Below are positions 1-8,450 of a stretch of 64,000 nucleotides of DNA, piece after piece. The translations under genes and the position numbers were made by a program. The notes beneath the pieces are model-generated. The model was given only the letters and a program-made list of their open reading frames with translations, made no database searches and was not told the origin of the DNA. Source of the stretch: Streptomyces albofaciens JCM 4342 (GTDB lineage: Bacteria > Actinomycetota > Actinomycetes > Streptomycetales > Streptomycetaceae); contig NZ_PDCM01000002.1 of NCBI RefSeq assembly GCF_008634025.1, positions 2,436,001 through 2,500,000 of the forward strand, written 5' to 3'. The first letter of the stretch is position 1, and every line of letters starts with the position of its first letter.

Positions 1-184
1 CGAGCTCGGTGGACAGTCCGGCCACGCGGCGCAGCGCGGCGCGCTCCGTACGGTCGTACTGCTCGCCGTCACGCTCTCCGTCGATCTCGTAACTCCAGGC
101 GACGTCCTCTTCCATCAGGGCGTCGGCCCGCAGGCTCTCGGAGAGGCGCTGTCGGTCCTGTGGAAGGGAAGAAGAGGAGGTCAT
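1..184 (-). CDS. hflX: HflX-type GTPase, N-terminal fragment (gene runs off the window)
   Basis: Reading the minus strand from an ATG at 184 gives a protein beginning MTSSSSLPQDRQ, with an acidic stretch (LMEEDVAWSYEIDGERDG) and then ERAALRRVAGLSTEL. This matches my memory of the start of Streptomyces HflX, a ribosome-associated GTPase that splits or rescues stalled 70S ribosomes. Only 61 codons are present, so the GTPase domain lies outside the window and cannot be checked. A GAGGAGG ribosome-binding site lies beyond the start only weakly. The call rests on the N-terminal signature and on synteny with the M1 peptidase, rshA and dapF. Confidence 0.7.
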   Translation of the reverse strand, partial: MTSSSSLPQDRQRLSESLRADALMEEDVAWSYEIDGERDGEQYDRTERAALRRVAGLSTEL

Positions 185-324
185 TTGATCCTTTGCATCG
201 TTGGAACGTTCCCGGACCGCGTCGGCCCCGGAACCTGCGTTCGTGACAACGTCCGGAGGGCCCGGGAAGATTCCCGGCCGCCCCGTCGTCGGCCAGACGA
301 TGGTCGCACGGCCGGTGGGAGCCG

Positions 325-2079
325 TCACGCGGGTTTTCCGTGCGCGGCCGCGGGCGGCGTCTTCGCGGGCCCGGCGGCCCGGGTCCCGCCGGGCTTCGCG
401 GGCTTGGCGGCGGGCCTGCCCGCGGGCTTCGCGCCGGGCTTCGCTTCGGGTTTCCGCGCGGGTGGGTGCGGGGTTTTGTAGGTGCTCTTCCAGTCCGGGT
501 GGCCCGGCATCGGCGGGGTCTTCGTGTCGTACAGCCAGCTGTGGAAGAAGCCGGTGAGGTCCTGGCCCGAGACGCGGGAGGCCAGCGCGACGAAGTCGGC
601 GGTGCCCGCGACGCCGTCCCGGTGCCGGGTCACCCAGGCGCGTTCCAGCCGGTCGAACGCGGCGTGCCCGATCTTGGCGCGCAGCGCGTACAGGACGAGC
701 GCGCTGCCGTCGTACATCACGGGCCGGAAGATGCCGGTCTTGTTGCCGGGGGCCGGCGGCTTCGGCGCGCCGGGCGGGCCGCCCTCGCGCCGCATCCGGT
801 CCGAGACGCTGTAGGCGCGGCGCGTGCGCTCGTCCATGGACCTCCTGGCGTGCTCGTGCGCGTACAGCTCCTCGTACCAGGTGGCGTGCGCCTCGTTGAG
901 CCAGGCGTCCGACCAGGTGCGCGGGGAGACGCTGTCGCCGAACCACTGGTGCGCCAGTTCGTGCACCATGATCGCTTCGATGTACCAGCGGGGGTACTGG
1001 CCGCCCGTGAACAGCCGCTCCTCGAAGAGGGAGAGGGTCTGGGTCTCCAGCTCGAAGCCGGTCTCGGCCTGCGCGAGCAGCACGCCGTACGCCTCGAAGG
1101 GGTAGCGGCCGACCTTCTTCTCCATCCAGGAGAGCTGGCCGGGCGTCTTGGCCAGCCACGGCTCCAGGCGCTTGCGGTCCGCGGCCGGTACGACGTCGCG
1201 CAGCGGCAGGCCGTGCGGCCCGGTGCGGCGGACGACCGCGGAGCGTCCGATGGAGACCTGGGCGACCTCGGTGGCCATGGGGTGGGCGGAGCGGTAGACC
1301 CAGGTGGTGGCGGGGACCGCCCGCGCCTGCCGGGCGTCGCGCCCGGTCCGCTTCCCGCCCGCGTCCGGCTCGGTCCGTACGGTGGCCGGGTGGCGCCCCG
1401 CCGGCAGCCCGCCGGCGACGACCGTCAGGCCCTTGGGCGCGGTGACGCGGAAGGTGTAGAGGGCCTTGTCCGACGGGTGGTCGTTGCACGGGAAGATCCG
1501 GTGCGCGGCGTCGACCTGGTTGGCCATGACCAGCCCGTCCCTCGTCCGCAGCCAGCCGTCCTCGCGGCCCTCGGCGCCCTTGCGGGGGCGCGGGTCGCTG
1601 GTGTGATGGACGACGATGCGCAGCGGGGTGCCGGGGCGGACGGTCCGGTGCGGCGTGACGATCAGGTCCTCGCCGCGCATGACGTGGGCCGCGCGCCGCC
1701 CGTCGACCTCGACGGAGCGGACGGTGCCGTGCGCGAAGTCGAGGTTGATGCGCTTCAGGCGGGCGGTGGCGCGTGCGGTGATCTTCGTGACGGCGTCCAG
1801 CGGCCGGTCGTTGCGGCCGGGGTAGGTCAGGGCGATGTCGTACGCGCGCACGTCGTAGCCGGGGTTGCCGAGGTGCGGGTAGAGCCGGTCGCCGACGCCG
1901 AGCGGCGCGGCGTCGGGCAGTCCCGCGGCGACCAGGGTGGCGGCGGCGAGCAGGCCGAGCGCGGCCCGGCGGCGGGCGGCCCCCGGGCGGGGGCGGGACG
2001 GGGTGCCTCCGGGGCCCCGGCCGGGGGTGGAGACGGGTCCGCCGGGGCCGGGGGCGGGGTGGTACGGGGAAAGCGGCAT
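325..2079 (-). CDS. secreted M1-family-like zinc metallopeptidase
   Basis: A 584-residue protein with a proline-rich start and a hydrophobic stretch (LGLLAAATLVAAGL, about residues 38-52) that looks like an export signal. The gluzincin zinc site is clear: HELAHQWFGD at about residue 370 and the third ligand in NEAHATW about 18 residues later. The exopeptidase GAMEN-type loop is replaced by GFELETQT just upstream, and a Tyr-containing VMYDGSALVLY follows, so the M1 fold is supported but aminopeptidase specificity is not assured. The last 50 or so residues are a Lys/Pro/Ala-rich tail, perhaps wall-associating. It likely degrades peptides outside the cell. It stands alone, downstream of a repeat array and rshA on the same strand. 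Confidence 0.85.
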   Translation of the reverse strand: MPLSPYHPAPGPGGPVSTPGRGPGGTPSRPRPGAARRRAALGLLAAATLVAAGLPDAAPLGVGDRLYPHLGNPGYDVRAYDIALTYPGRNDRPLDAVTKITARATARLKRINLDFAHGTVRSVEVDGRRAAHVMRGEDLIVTPHRTVRPGTPLRIVVHHTSDPRPRKGAEGREDGWLRTRDGLVMANQVDAAHRIFPCNDHPSDKALYTFRVTAPKGLTVVAGGLPAGRHPATVRTEPDAGGKRTGRDARQARAVPATTWVYRSAHPMATEVAQVSIGRSAVVRRTGPHGLPLRDVVPAADRKRLEPWLAKTPGQLSWMEKKVGRYPFEAYGVLLAQAETGFELETQTLSLFEERLFTGGQYPRWYIEAIMVHELAHQWFGDSVSPRTWSDAWLNEAHATWYEELYAHEHARRSMDERTRRAYSVSDRMRREGGPPGAPKPPAPGNKTGIFRPVMYDGSALVLYALRAKIGHAAFDRLERAWVTRHRDGVAGTADFVALASRVSGQDLTGFFHSWLYDTKTPPMPGHPDWKSTYKTPHPPARKPEAKPGAKPAGRPAAKPAKPGGTRAAGPAKTPPAAAHGKPA

Positions 2080-2204
2080 GACCCACCGCTACCAGCGCGG
2101 TGCCCCGGCCCGTGGCCGACGCGACAGTACGGCACCCGAACGAGGGCGGGCCGTACGTCCGTCGAGGCCGGAGGAGAACGGGTGTGCCGACCGCGCGCGG
2201 GACC

Positions 2205-2566
2205 GCGCGGGGCGGGCGCCTCGGAAACGCGCCGCCGTCGTCACCCGTACGCCGGGGCGAGCGCCCCTCAGGCGCGCCGCCGTCTCACCCGCATGCCGGG
2301 GCGGACGCCCCACAAGTACGCGCCGCCACCAACCACACGCCGGAGCGGACATCTCTCAGGCGCGCCGCCACCTTCAACCACACGCCGGAGCCGACGCCTC
2401 TCAAGTACGCGCCGCCACCATCACCCACCCACCACGGCGGACGCCCCTCAGGCACACCGCCACCATCAACCACATGACCGAGCGGACTCCTCTCAAGTAC
2501 GCACCGCCACCGTCAACCACCCACCCCGCAGCGCCCCCTCAAGAACGCGCCGCCATCGTCGACCGC
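2205..2566. repeat. degenerate 44-47 bp tandem array with two alternating unit types
   Basis: About eight head-to-tail units fill the gap between the M1 peptidase and rshA. Units built around CTCAGGCGCGCCGCC (about 44-45 bp) alternate with units built around CTCAAGTACGCGCCGCC (about 47 bp). Each unit begins with a variant of ACGCCGGAGCGGACGC and ends near CAACCAC. The last unit overlaps the 3' end of rshA: its CTCAAG supplies the rshA stop codon at 2539-2541. There are no unique spacers, so it is a decayed minisatellite and not a CRISPR. Confidence 0.8.
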
Positions 2567-4851
2567 GCGCGGCCCGCCCGCAGCACGTCGAAGACGCCCG
2601 GAACCTGCCGCATCGCCCGCATCAGGGACGGCAGCTTGGCCGCGTCCGGCAGGTGGAGGGTGTACGTGTGGCGCACCCGCTGTTCGCGGGGCGGCTCCAC
2701 GGCCGCGGCCACCACGGCGGCGCCCTCGGCGGCGATGACCTCCGTGAGGTCGGCGAGCAGGTGCGGCCGGGTGAAGGCTTCGGCGAGGAGGGTGACCCGG
2801 CAGCCTTGCGCGCGGTTGCCCGCGCCGCGCCAGCGGGCGCCGACCGGCTTCCGCCCGGAGGCGGCCATCCGGGCCACCACGGGGCACAGCACGCGGTGCA
2901 CGGTCACGATGCCACCCCGTACGGCGAAGCCGGTGACGTGGTCGGGCGGTACGGGGGTGCAGCAGCCCGCGAGCCGTACGGTCGCGTCGGGGAGGTCGGT
3001 GGACAGCCCGGCGGTGTCCGTTCCCCCGGGGCGGCCGGACGGCACGGCGGCCCCGGCGCCGCGCGCCCCACCGGCGCCACTCGGCGCGCCCGCCCCCACC
3101 GCGCTCTCGCCCGCCCCCGTTTCCGCCCCCGGGTGGGCGGCCAGCCAGCGCGAGATGGCGAGCCGGGCGGCCGGTGTACGGGTGTGGTCGAGCCAGTCCG
3201 GTGAGGGGCCGGCGGTGGAGTCCGAGGCCATGAGCAGGTGCAGGCTGTCGCCGTCGCACAGGACCGTGGAGAGGGTCGCGAGGCGGCCGTTGACGCGCGC
3301 GCCGATGCAGCTGTGCGCCCCTTCGCCGTACAGCGCGTACGCGGCGTCCACGCAGCTCGCGCCGGCGGGCAGGCCGACGGTGGCGGTGCCGTCCGTGCCC
3401 GTACGGGCGGCCCCCTGACCTGCCGGGCCGTCGTCGCCGAAGCCCCCTTCCGTACAGAAGACCGTGATCTCCCGGTCCTGGGCGAGGTCGGCGCGCAGCG
3501 AGGTCCAGAACGTGTCCGGGTCGGGGGTGGCGCGCTGCCACTCCAGGAGGCGGCACAGCCAGCCGGGCTGGGTCGGGTCCACCCGTTCCCCGTCCTCGGC
3601 GTCGCGGTCGCCCTCCGTGCCGCTCCCGGCCGGGCGCTCGGCCGCGGGGTCGGAGCCGTCCGCGGGGGCGTACGGGTTGCCCAGCGCGACCACCCCGGCC
3701 TCGGCGACGCGGTGCATGCGGTGCGTACGGATGAGCGTTTCCGCAATGGCGCCGTCCTCGTCCGTGACGGCGGTGTGCAGCGACTGGTACAGGTTGAACT
3801 TCGGCGCGGCGATGAAATCCTTGAACTCCGAGACCACCGGCGTGAAGCAGGTGTGCAGCTCGCCCAGGACCGCGTAGCAGTCGGCGTCCTCGGCGACGAG
3901 CACCAGCAGGCGGCCGAGGTCGGTGCCGGTGACCGTGCCGCGCGCGAGGCGCACGCGGTGCACGGATACCAAGTGCCGGGGCCGGACCAGGACTTCGGCG
4001 TCGATGTCGGCCTCGTCCAGGACGGCGCGCACCCGCTCGGCGATCGCGGCGAGGGGGTCCGGGCGGGTCGCGTGGGCGTGGACGAGGGCGCGGGTGGTGG
4101 CGTACTCCTCCGGGTGCAGGATCGCGAAGACCAGGTCCTCCAGCTCGCTCTTGAGGGCCTGCACGCCCAGCCGTTCGGCCAGCGGGATGAGCACGTCGCG
4201 GGTGACCTTGGCGATCCGGACCTGCTTCTCGGGGCGCATCACGCCGAGGGTGCGCATGTTGTGCAGCCGGTCGGCCAGCTTGATGGACATCACGCGGACG
4301 TCGTTGCCGGTGGCGACCAGCATCTTGCGGAAGGTCTCGGGCTCGGCGGCGGCGCCGTAGTCGACCTTCTCCAGCTTGGTCACGCCGTCGACCAGGTAGC
4401 AGACCTCCTTGCCGAACTCCGCGCCCACCTGATCGAGCGTCACATCGGTGTCCTCGACGGTGTCGTGGAGCAGGGAGGCGGTCAAGGTCGTGGTCTCGGC
4501 GCCCAGTTCGGCCAGGATCAGGGTCACCGCGAGCGGGTGGGTGATGTACGGCTCGCCGCTCTTGCGCAGTTGGCCGCGGTGCGAGGACTCGGCGAGCGCG
4601 TAGGCCCTGCTCAGGGTGTCCAGGTCGGCGTCCGGGTGGTGGGCGCGGTGCACCTTGGCGACGTGCTCCAGGGCGTCCGGCAGGCCGTCGCGGGGGGCCG
4701 GTCCCAGGAGCGCGGCCCGGCCGATCCGGCGCAGGCCGCGCAGCTCCAGACGGGGGCGGCCGCGCTTGCGGTGCGAGGCTTCGCCCAGATCGGGCGGGCC
4801 GGCCTGGACCGGCGCGACGGGATTACCAGGGTTCGTGGCCTCTGCGCTCAT
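2539..4851 (-). CDS. rshA: RelA/SpoT-family (p)ppGpp hydrolase/synthetase
   Basis: A 770-residue RSH protein. The order is HD hydrolase (THPLAVTLILAELG, then the HD pair in LLHDTVEDTDV, and LADRLHNMRTL, roughly residues 85-215), synthetase (FNLYQSLHTAV and the ETLIRTHRMH segment, about 290-390), TGS (about 430-520), and a C-terminal ACT-like domain (QGCRVTLLAEAFTRPHLLADL). Known RSH proteins make and degrade the alarmone ppGpp; rshA is the second Streptomyces RSH besides relA. The synthetase lacks the usual lysine of the YSIxxK motif (here LVSVHRV), so synthesis may be weak. The ATG at 4851 follows GGAGG by five bases and is preferred to the GTG two codons upstream. The stop codon falls inside a repeat unit. 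Confidence 0.9.
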   Translation of the reverse strand: MSAEATNPGNPVAPVQAGPPDLGEASHRKRGRPRLELRGLRRIGRAALLGPAPRDGLPDALEHVAKVHRAHHPDADLDTLSRAYALAESSHRGQLRKSGEPYITHPLAVTLILAELGAETTTLTASLLHDTVEDTDVTLDQVGAEFGKEVCYLVDGVTKLEKVDYGAAAEPETFRKMLVATGNDVRVMSIKLADRLHNMRTLGVMRPEKQVRIAKVTRDVLIPLAERLGVQALKSELEDLVFAILHPEEYATTRALVHAHATRPDPLAAIAERVRAVLDEADIDAEVLVRPRHLVSVHRVRLARGTVTGTDLGRLLVLVAEDADCYAVLGELHTCFTPVVSEFKDFIAAPKFNLYQSLHTAVTDEDGAIAETLIRTHRMHRVAEAGVVALGNPYAPADGSDPAAERPAGSGTEGDRDAEDGERVDPTQPGWLCRLLEWQRATPDPDTFWTSLRADLAQDREITVFCTEGGFGDDGPAGQGAARTGTDGTATVGLPAGASCVDAAYALYGEGAHSCIGARVNGRLATLSTVLCDGDSLHLLMASDSTAGPSPDWLDHTRTPAARLAISRWLAAHPGAETGAGESAVGAGAPSGAGGARGAGAAVPSGRPGGTDTAGLSTDLPDATVRLAGCCTPVPPDHVTGFAVRGGIVTVHRVLCPVVARMAASGRKPVGARWRGAGNRAQGCRVTLLAEAFTRPHLLADLTEVIAAEGAAVVAAAVEPPREQRVRHTYTLHLPDAAKLPSLMRAMRQVPGVFDVLRAGRARSTMAARS

Positions 4852-4992
4852 GGGCACCTCCGGCGGCGTCGACCGGCGGTCGGGCGCCCGCAGTCGGTCG
4901 CCCCGGGCCGGTGCTTGATGCTACCGAGCCCATCACGCAGCGCTGTCCCGCTCTCGCCCAGCGTGAACCGGATCACCCATTCGAGCGAAGTC

Positions 4993-5934
4993 TCAGTCGA
5001 GGGCCGTGACCAGCCACGCAGGGTCCAGCGTGCCGTGCGCGACGATCACCGCGGGGCCGGTCATCTCGACCGTGCCGTCCGGCAGCTCGGTGATCGACAG
5101 GCTGCCGCCGGGCAGGTCCACCCGGTAGGTGACGGGGCTGCCGGTGGCCGCGGGGTCGACGCCGTCCCGGCGGGCGGCGGCGACCGCGACGGCGCAGGCG
5201 CCGGTGCCGCAGGAGCGGGTCTCGCCGGCGCCGCGCTCGTGGACCCGCATCGCGACATGGCGGGGGCCGCGGTCGGCGACGAATTCGATGTTCACGCCGT
5301 GCGGGTATACGGAGGCTGGGCTGAACGGCGGGACGCCGTACAGGTCCCCGGCGTGGTCGAGGTCCTCGACGAAGGCGACGGCGTGGGGATTGCCCATGTT
5401 CACGTTGCGGGCGGGCCAGCTGCGGTCGCCGACCGTGACCGTCACGCCGTCGGGGAGCAGGGCGGCGCGGCCCATGGAGACCGTGACGTCGCCGTTGGCG
5501 GCCAGCCGCACCCGCTTGACGCCGGCCCGGGTGGCGATGGCGAACTCGCCCGCGCCGACCAGGCCGGCGTGCTGGAGGTAGCGGGCGAAGACGCGGACGC
5601 CGTTGCCGCACATCTCGGCCACGGAGCCGTCGCCGTTGCGGTAGTCCATGAACCACTCGGCCTCGGCGGCCTGGGCGCGGGCCGCCGGGTCGGCGGCGGA
5701 GCGCACCACGCGCAGCAGGCCGTCGCCGCCGACGCCGGCCCGGCGGTCGCAGATCCGCGCCACCGCTTCGGCGGACAGCTCCAGCACGCCGTCCGGGTCG
5801 GGGACGATCACGAAGTCGTTCTCCGTGCCGTGGCCCTTGAGGAAGGCGATGCCGCGGCCGGGACCGCCCGCGGCGGCCGACGCGGTGTCCACTGCGGTCC
5901 CCGTGGCCTGGGCGGTTCCCTGTGCGTTGGTCAT
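4993..5934 (-). CDS. dapF: diaminopimelate epimerase
   Basis: A 313-residue DapF, converting LL- to meso-diaminopimelate for lysine and peptidoglycan (Streptomyces walls carry LL-DAP, so here mainly for lysine). The two catalytic cysteines are visible in the mirror-image motifs MCGNGVRVF (about residue 100) and SCGTGACAVAVAA (about residue 240). The substrate-binding KGHGTENDFV start and the GNPHAV motif are also present. The first roughly 25 residues are an Ala/Thr/Gly-rich extension, so an internal start is possible. It is monocistronic-looking, between rshA and a small membrane protein on the same strand. Confidence 0.95.
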   Translation of the reverse strand: MTNAQGTAQATGTAVDTASAAAGGPGRGIAFLKGHGTENDFVIVPDPDGVLELSAEAVARICDRRAGVGGDGLLRVVRSAADPAARAQAAEAEWFMDYRNGDGSVAEMCGNGVRVFARYLQHAGLVGAGEFAIATRAGVKRVRLAANGDVTVSMGRAALLPDGVTVTVGDRSWPARNVNMGNPHAVAFVEDLDHAGDLYGVPPFSPASVYPHGVNIEFVADRGPRHVAMRVHERGAGETRSCGTGACAVAVAAARRDGVDPAATGSPVTYRVDLPGGSLSITELPDGTVEMTGPAVIVAHGTLDPAWLVTALD

Positions 5935-5988
5935 GTCTGCATCGTACGGCCCGGCAGTGACAGCCTGCTTCCCAGCCCCGGCCGGGCA

Positions 5989-6004
5989 CCGGCACCGGTG
6001 CCGG
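5989..6004. terminator. 16-bp perfect palindrome between dapF and the next gene
   Basis: CCGGCACCGGTGCCGG is a perfect palindrome inside a run of CCGGCA repeats, just downstream of the stop codon of the minus-strand gene at 6020. It could end that transcript, but it lacks a T tract and is short, so this is only a possibility. Confidence 0.3.
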
Positions 6005-6019
6005 CACCGGCACCGGCAG

Positions 6020-6583
6020 TCAGTGCAGCCGGGCGACCCGCCATACGGCCAGCAGGGCGAGGACGGCCACGACCGCGGCGTACGCGAGGACGACCCGCCA
6101 GTCCGGGCGGCGGCCGGAGCCGCGGGCGGGCAGGCCGGGCCAGGTGTGGCCGACCCGGCGGGCGGCCATCATGCCCCAGCCGGCGGCGCAGCCGAACAGC
6201 AGCAGGCCGAGCATGGAGATCACCGCGCCGCCGTCGCCGCCGAACTCGAAGGCCAGCGGGAAGGCGAACATCAGCGAGCCGAGGGCGGCGAGGCCCACGA
6301 TGGGCGCCAGCTGCCAGATGCGCAGCCGGCGCGGCGGACGCAGCTCACGGAAGGACTCGCCGCCCTCCACGGCCTGCTCGGGGGCGTCCGTGCCGTCCAG
6401 GGACGCCGGGCGTACCGGTTCGCCCAGCGGGTCGGGCCCGCCGGCGGACCGCTCCGCGGCGGCCCCGTCGGGACCGAAGGGCCCGGGTCCGCCGTGGGTG
6501 GGCGACTCCGTCGCGTCCCGCTGTCCGTCGCCCCGACCGTCCGGTTGCTGCGGTCTGTTGCGAGGGCCGGCCTCCATCGCCAC
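6020..6583 (-). CDS. small integral membrane protein of unknown function
   Basis: A 187-residue protein. The first 85 residues are hydrophilic and rich in Gly, Pro and Asp. Three to four hydrophobic segments follow (IWQLAPIVGLAALGSLMFAFPLA, VISMLGLLLFGCAAGWGMM, VVLAYAAVVAVLALLAVW) and the protein ends WRVARLH. I do not recognise a named family. The start is ambiguous: the GTG at 6583 lies four bases after GGGAGG, while the ATG two codons later is ten bases away. Its position between dapF and miaA appears conserved in Streptomyces from memory. Function unknown. Confidence 0.7.
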   Translation of the reverse strand: MAMEAGPRNRPQQPDGRGDGQRDATESPTHGGPGPFGPDGAAAERSAGGPDPLGEPVRPASLDGTDAPEQAVEGGESFRELRPPRRLRIWQLAPIVGLAALGSLMFAFPLAFEFGGDGGAVISMLGLLLFGCAAGWGMMAARRVGHTWPGLPARGSGRRPDWRVVLAYAAVVAVLALLAVWRVARLH

Positions 6584-6685
6584 GCGCCCTCCCCACTGCT
6601 GACTGCACGCCTCGATCGAAGGTCGATGATGACACGCTCCCGGGGGCCCGGATGACGGGCGGAGCGTCCCGATGCCATGACGTGA

Positions 6686-7624
6686 TCAGGCTGTGACCGG
6701 GGGCGCGACCAACGCCAGCGCCCGTTCCGGGAGTTCCGCCCGGTCCGCGGCGGCACCGCTGAGCCAGTGGACCCGGGGGTCCCGGCGGAACCAGGAGTCC
6801 TGGCGGCGCGCGAAGCGCTTGGTGGCCCGGACCGTTTCGTCCCGTGCCTCCTGTTCCGTGCACTCCCCCGCGAGCTGGGCGAGCACCTGCTGGTAGCCGA
6901 GGGCCCGGGAGGCGGTACGGCCCTCGCGCAGCCCCTCGCCCTCCAGCCGCCGCACCTCGTCCACCAGGCCCTCCTCCCACATCCGGTCCACCCGGCGGGC
7001 GATGCGCTCGTCCAGCTCGGGGCGGGCCACGTCGACGCCGATCTGGACGGTGTCGTAGACCGCCTCGTGTCCCGGGAGGTTGGCGGTGAAGGGGCGTCCG
7101 GTGATCTCGATGACCTCCAGGGCGCGCACGATGCGGCGCCCGTTGCTCGCCAGGATGGCGCGGGCGGCCTCGGGGTCGGCGGCGGCGAGCCGGGCGTGCA
7201 GGGCGCCGCTGCCCTGCTCGGCCAGCTCGGCCTCCAGGCGGGCCCGCACCTCGGGGTCGGTCCCGGGGAAGTCGAGGGCGTCGATGGCACCGCGTACGTA
7301 CAGGCCGGAGCCGCCCACGAGGACGGGCGTGCGGCCCTCGGCGAGCAGCCGGTCGATCTCGGCGCGAGCCAGCCGCTGGTACTCGGCGACGTTCGCCGCG
7401 CGGGTGACGTCCCAGATGTCCAGGAGGTGGTGCGGGACGCCCTGGCGCTCGGGCACCGTCAGCTTGGCGGTGCCGATGTCCATTCCGCGGTAGAGCTGCA
7501 TGGAGTCGGCGTTGACGACCTCGCCGCCGAGGTGGCGGGCGAGGGCTACGCCCAGATCGGACTTTCCGGCCGCGGTGGGACCGACGACGGCGATGACCCG
7601 GGGTGCGGGAACTGCGGTGTTCAC
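6686..7624 (-). CDS. miaA: tRNA dimethylallyltransferase
   Basis: A 312-residue enzyme that transfers the dimethylallyl group to N6 of A37 in tRNAs reading U-initial codons; MiaB, encoded nearby, then methylthiolates it. Motifs: P-loop GPTAAGKSDLG near the N-terminus, DSMQLYRGMDIGTAK, VGGSGLYVRGAID, NGRRIVRALEV, and the C-terminal RRQDSWFRRD tRNA-binding segment. The GTG at 7624 places the P-loop at the usual distance from the N-terminus; the reading frame continues upstream for hundreds of bases but has no coding character. In Streptomyces this modification affects decoding by the UUA-reading bldA tRNA and hence development (known from the literature). Confidence 0.95.
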   Translation of the reverse strand: MNTAVPAPRVIAVVGPTAAGKSDLGVALARHLGGEVVNADSMQLYRGMDIGTAKLTVPERQGVPHHLLDIWDVTRAANVAEYQRLARAEIDRLLAEGRTPVLVGGSGLYVRGAIDALDFPGTDPEVRARLEAELAEQGSGALHARLAAADPEAARAILASNGRRIVRALEVIEITGRPFTANLPGHEAVYDTVQIGVDVARPELDERIARRVDRMWEEGLVDEVRRLEGEGLREGRTASRALGYQQVLAQLAGECTEQEARDETVRATKRFARRQDSWFRRDPRVHWLSGAAADRAELPERALALVAPPVTA

Positions 7625-7808
7625 CGGCCCAGTCTCGCAAACCCGCGGGCCTGATCTCGAACGAGCGACGTGACGGCTCGCCTCCGTGTTCGTTGCCTGA
7701 TGCGAGGTTCCGGCCGCCGGTTCACGGACCGGAGCCCGCGGGCGGCGCAATGGGACGCTCCGGGCGCCCCGGGATTTCGCCCGCACGAGTAACGTATGGA
7801 GTGGAGAA

Positions 7809-8078
7809 ATGGGCGTGTTTTCACGGTTTCGTCGCCGTAAGGACGAAGCGTCGACGGAGGAGGCCGCCGCCACGACGGTGACGGCGGAGGGCGACGAGTC
7901 GGCGGGCCGCTCCACCGAGGCCGCCGCGCAGGCGGAGCAGGAGGGGGCGGGTACGGACGCGACCCCGTCCGCGGAAGAGGCCGGTGAGGCCGCTGCCGCC
8001 GAGGGTGTCGAGATCCCCAAGCAGCAGTCGGCCGAGGAGGCCGCCGACAGCGAGGCCGGGGAAGGCGCCCGCAAGTAG
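7809..8078 (+). CDS. small acidic protein of unknown function
   Basis: An 89-residue protein. It starts with a basic, aromatic patch (MGVFSRFRRRKDEAS) and continues as a low-complexity Ala/Glu/Gly/Thr-rich acidic tail. No structured domain is apparent; it is probably disordered, with the N-terminal basic patch able to touch membrane or nucleic acid. Similar Streptomyces proteins are, from memory, left as hypothetical or loosely labelled gliding-motility proteins; I would not use that name. It is divergent from miaA, and the 184-bp gap must hold both promoters. The antitoxin-like gene follows 26 bp downstream, so the two are probably co-transcribed. Confidence 0.6.
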   Translation: MGVFSRFRRRKDEASTEEAAATTVTAEGDESAGRSTEAAAQAEQEGAGTDATPSAEEAGEAAAAEGVEIPKQQSAEEAADSEAGEGARK

Positions 8079-8104
8079 GACGCGGTGGGCGGGGAAGGTG
8101 GCCC

Positions 8105-8362
8105 ATGGGCCTGCTGGACAACCTCAAGAGCACGTCCGGTCCGCTCAGGGACCGGGCCGGTGATCTCGCGCAGCAGCACGGGGACCGGATCGAGCAGGGC
8201 CTCGACAGGGCCGCACGGGCGGTCGACGAGAAGACCGGGGGCAGGCACAGCCGTCAGGCCGGGACCGGCGCCGGCAAGGCGAAGGACGCCCTGGGCCGGA
8301 CGGCCGGGGAACCCCGCCGGCCCGACGGCGGCGGCCCCGGCTCGCGGGGCCCGGCTTCCTGA
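8105..8362 (+). CDS. MT0933-like antitoxin-family protein without a visible toxin
   Basis: An 85-residue protein beginning MGLLDNLKSTSGPLRDRAGD, with the helical pattern GDRIEQGLDRAARAVDEKTG. This is typical of the MT0933/Rv0909-type antitoxin family (family assignment by recognition). A GGAAGGTGG ribosome-binding site precedes the ATG. The last 30 residues are Gly/Pro/Arg-rich. Classical partners are small ribonuclease or cyclase-like toxins, but no adjacent ORF looks like one, so it may be a solitary regulator or a domesticated homologue. A strong hairpin follows 41 bp after the stop codon. Confidence 0.7.
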   Translation: MGLLDNLKSTSGPLRDRAGDLAQQHGDRIEQGLDRAARAVDEKTGGRHSRQAGTGAGKAKDALGRTAGEPRRPDGGGPGSRGPAS

Positions 8363-8403
8363 GGCTGCCACCGGATCCTGGGCCGGACGGCCCGCACGGC
8401 GCA

Positions 8404-8438
8404 CGACGGCCGCGGAGCGACGCGCTCCGCGGCCGTCG
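8404..8438 (+). terminator. perfect 16-bp stem hairpin after the antitoxin-like gene
   Basis: CGACGGCCGCGGAGCG pairs perfectly with CGCTCCGCGGCCGTCG across a 3-base loop (ACG). There is no T tract, which is normal for Streptomyces terminators. It likely ends the 7809-8362 transcript. Confidence 0.75.
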
Positions 8439-8450
8439 GCGTGTACCCGG

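Noticed and set aside
2205..2566. CRISPR array
   Set aside because: Units are contiguous and degenerate, with no unique spacers and no cas genes nearby.
340..3204. 954-codon open frame on the plus strand
   Set aside because: It lies antisense to the M1 peptidase and rshA. Its composition (Gly/Arg/Pro/Ala-rich, no motifs) is typical of GC-frame shadows.
3238..6696. 1152-codon open frame on the plus strand
   Set aside because: Antisense to rshA and dapF with low-complexity composition; the opposite strand has clear enzymes.
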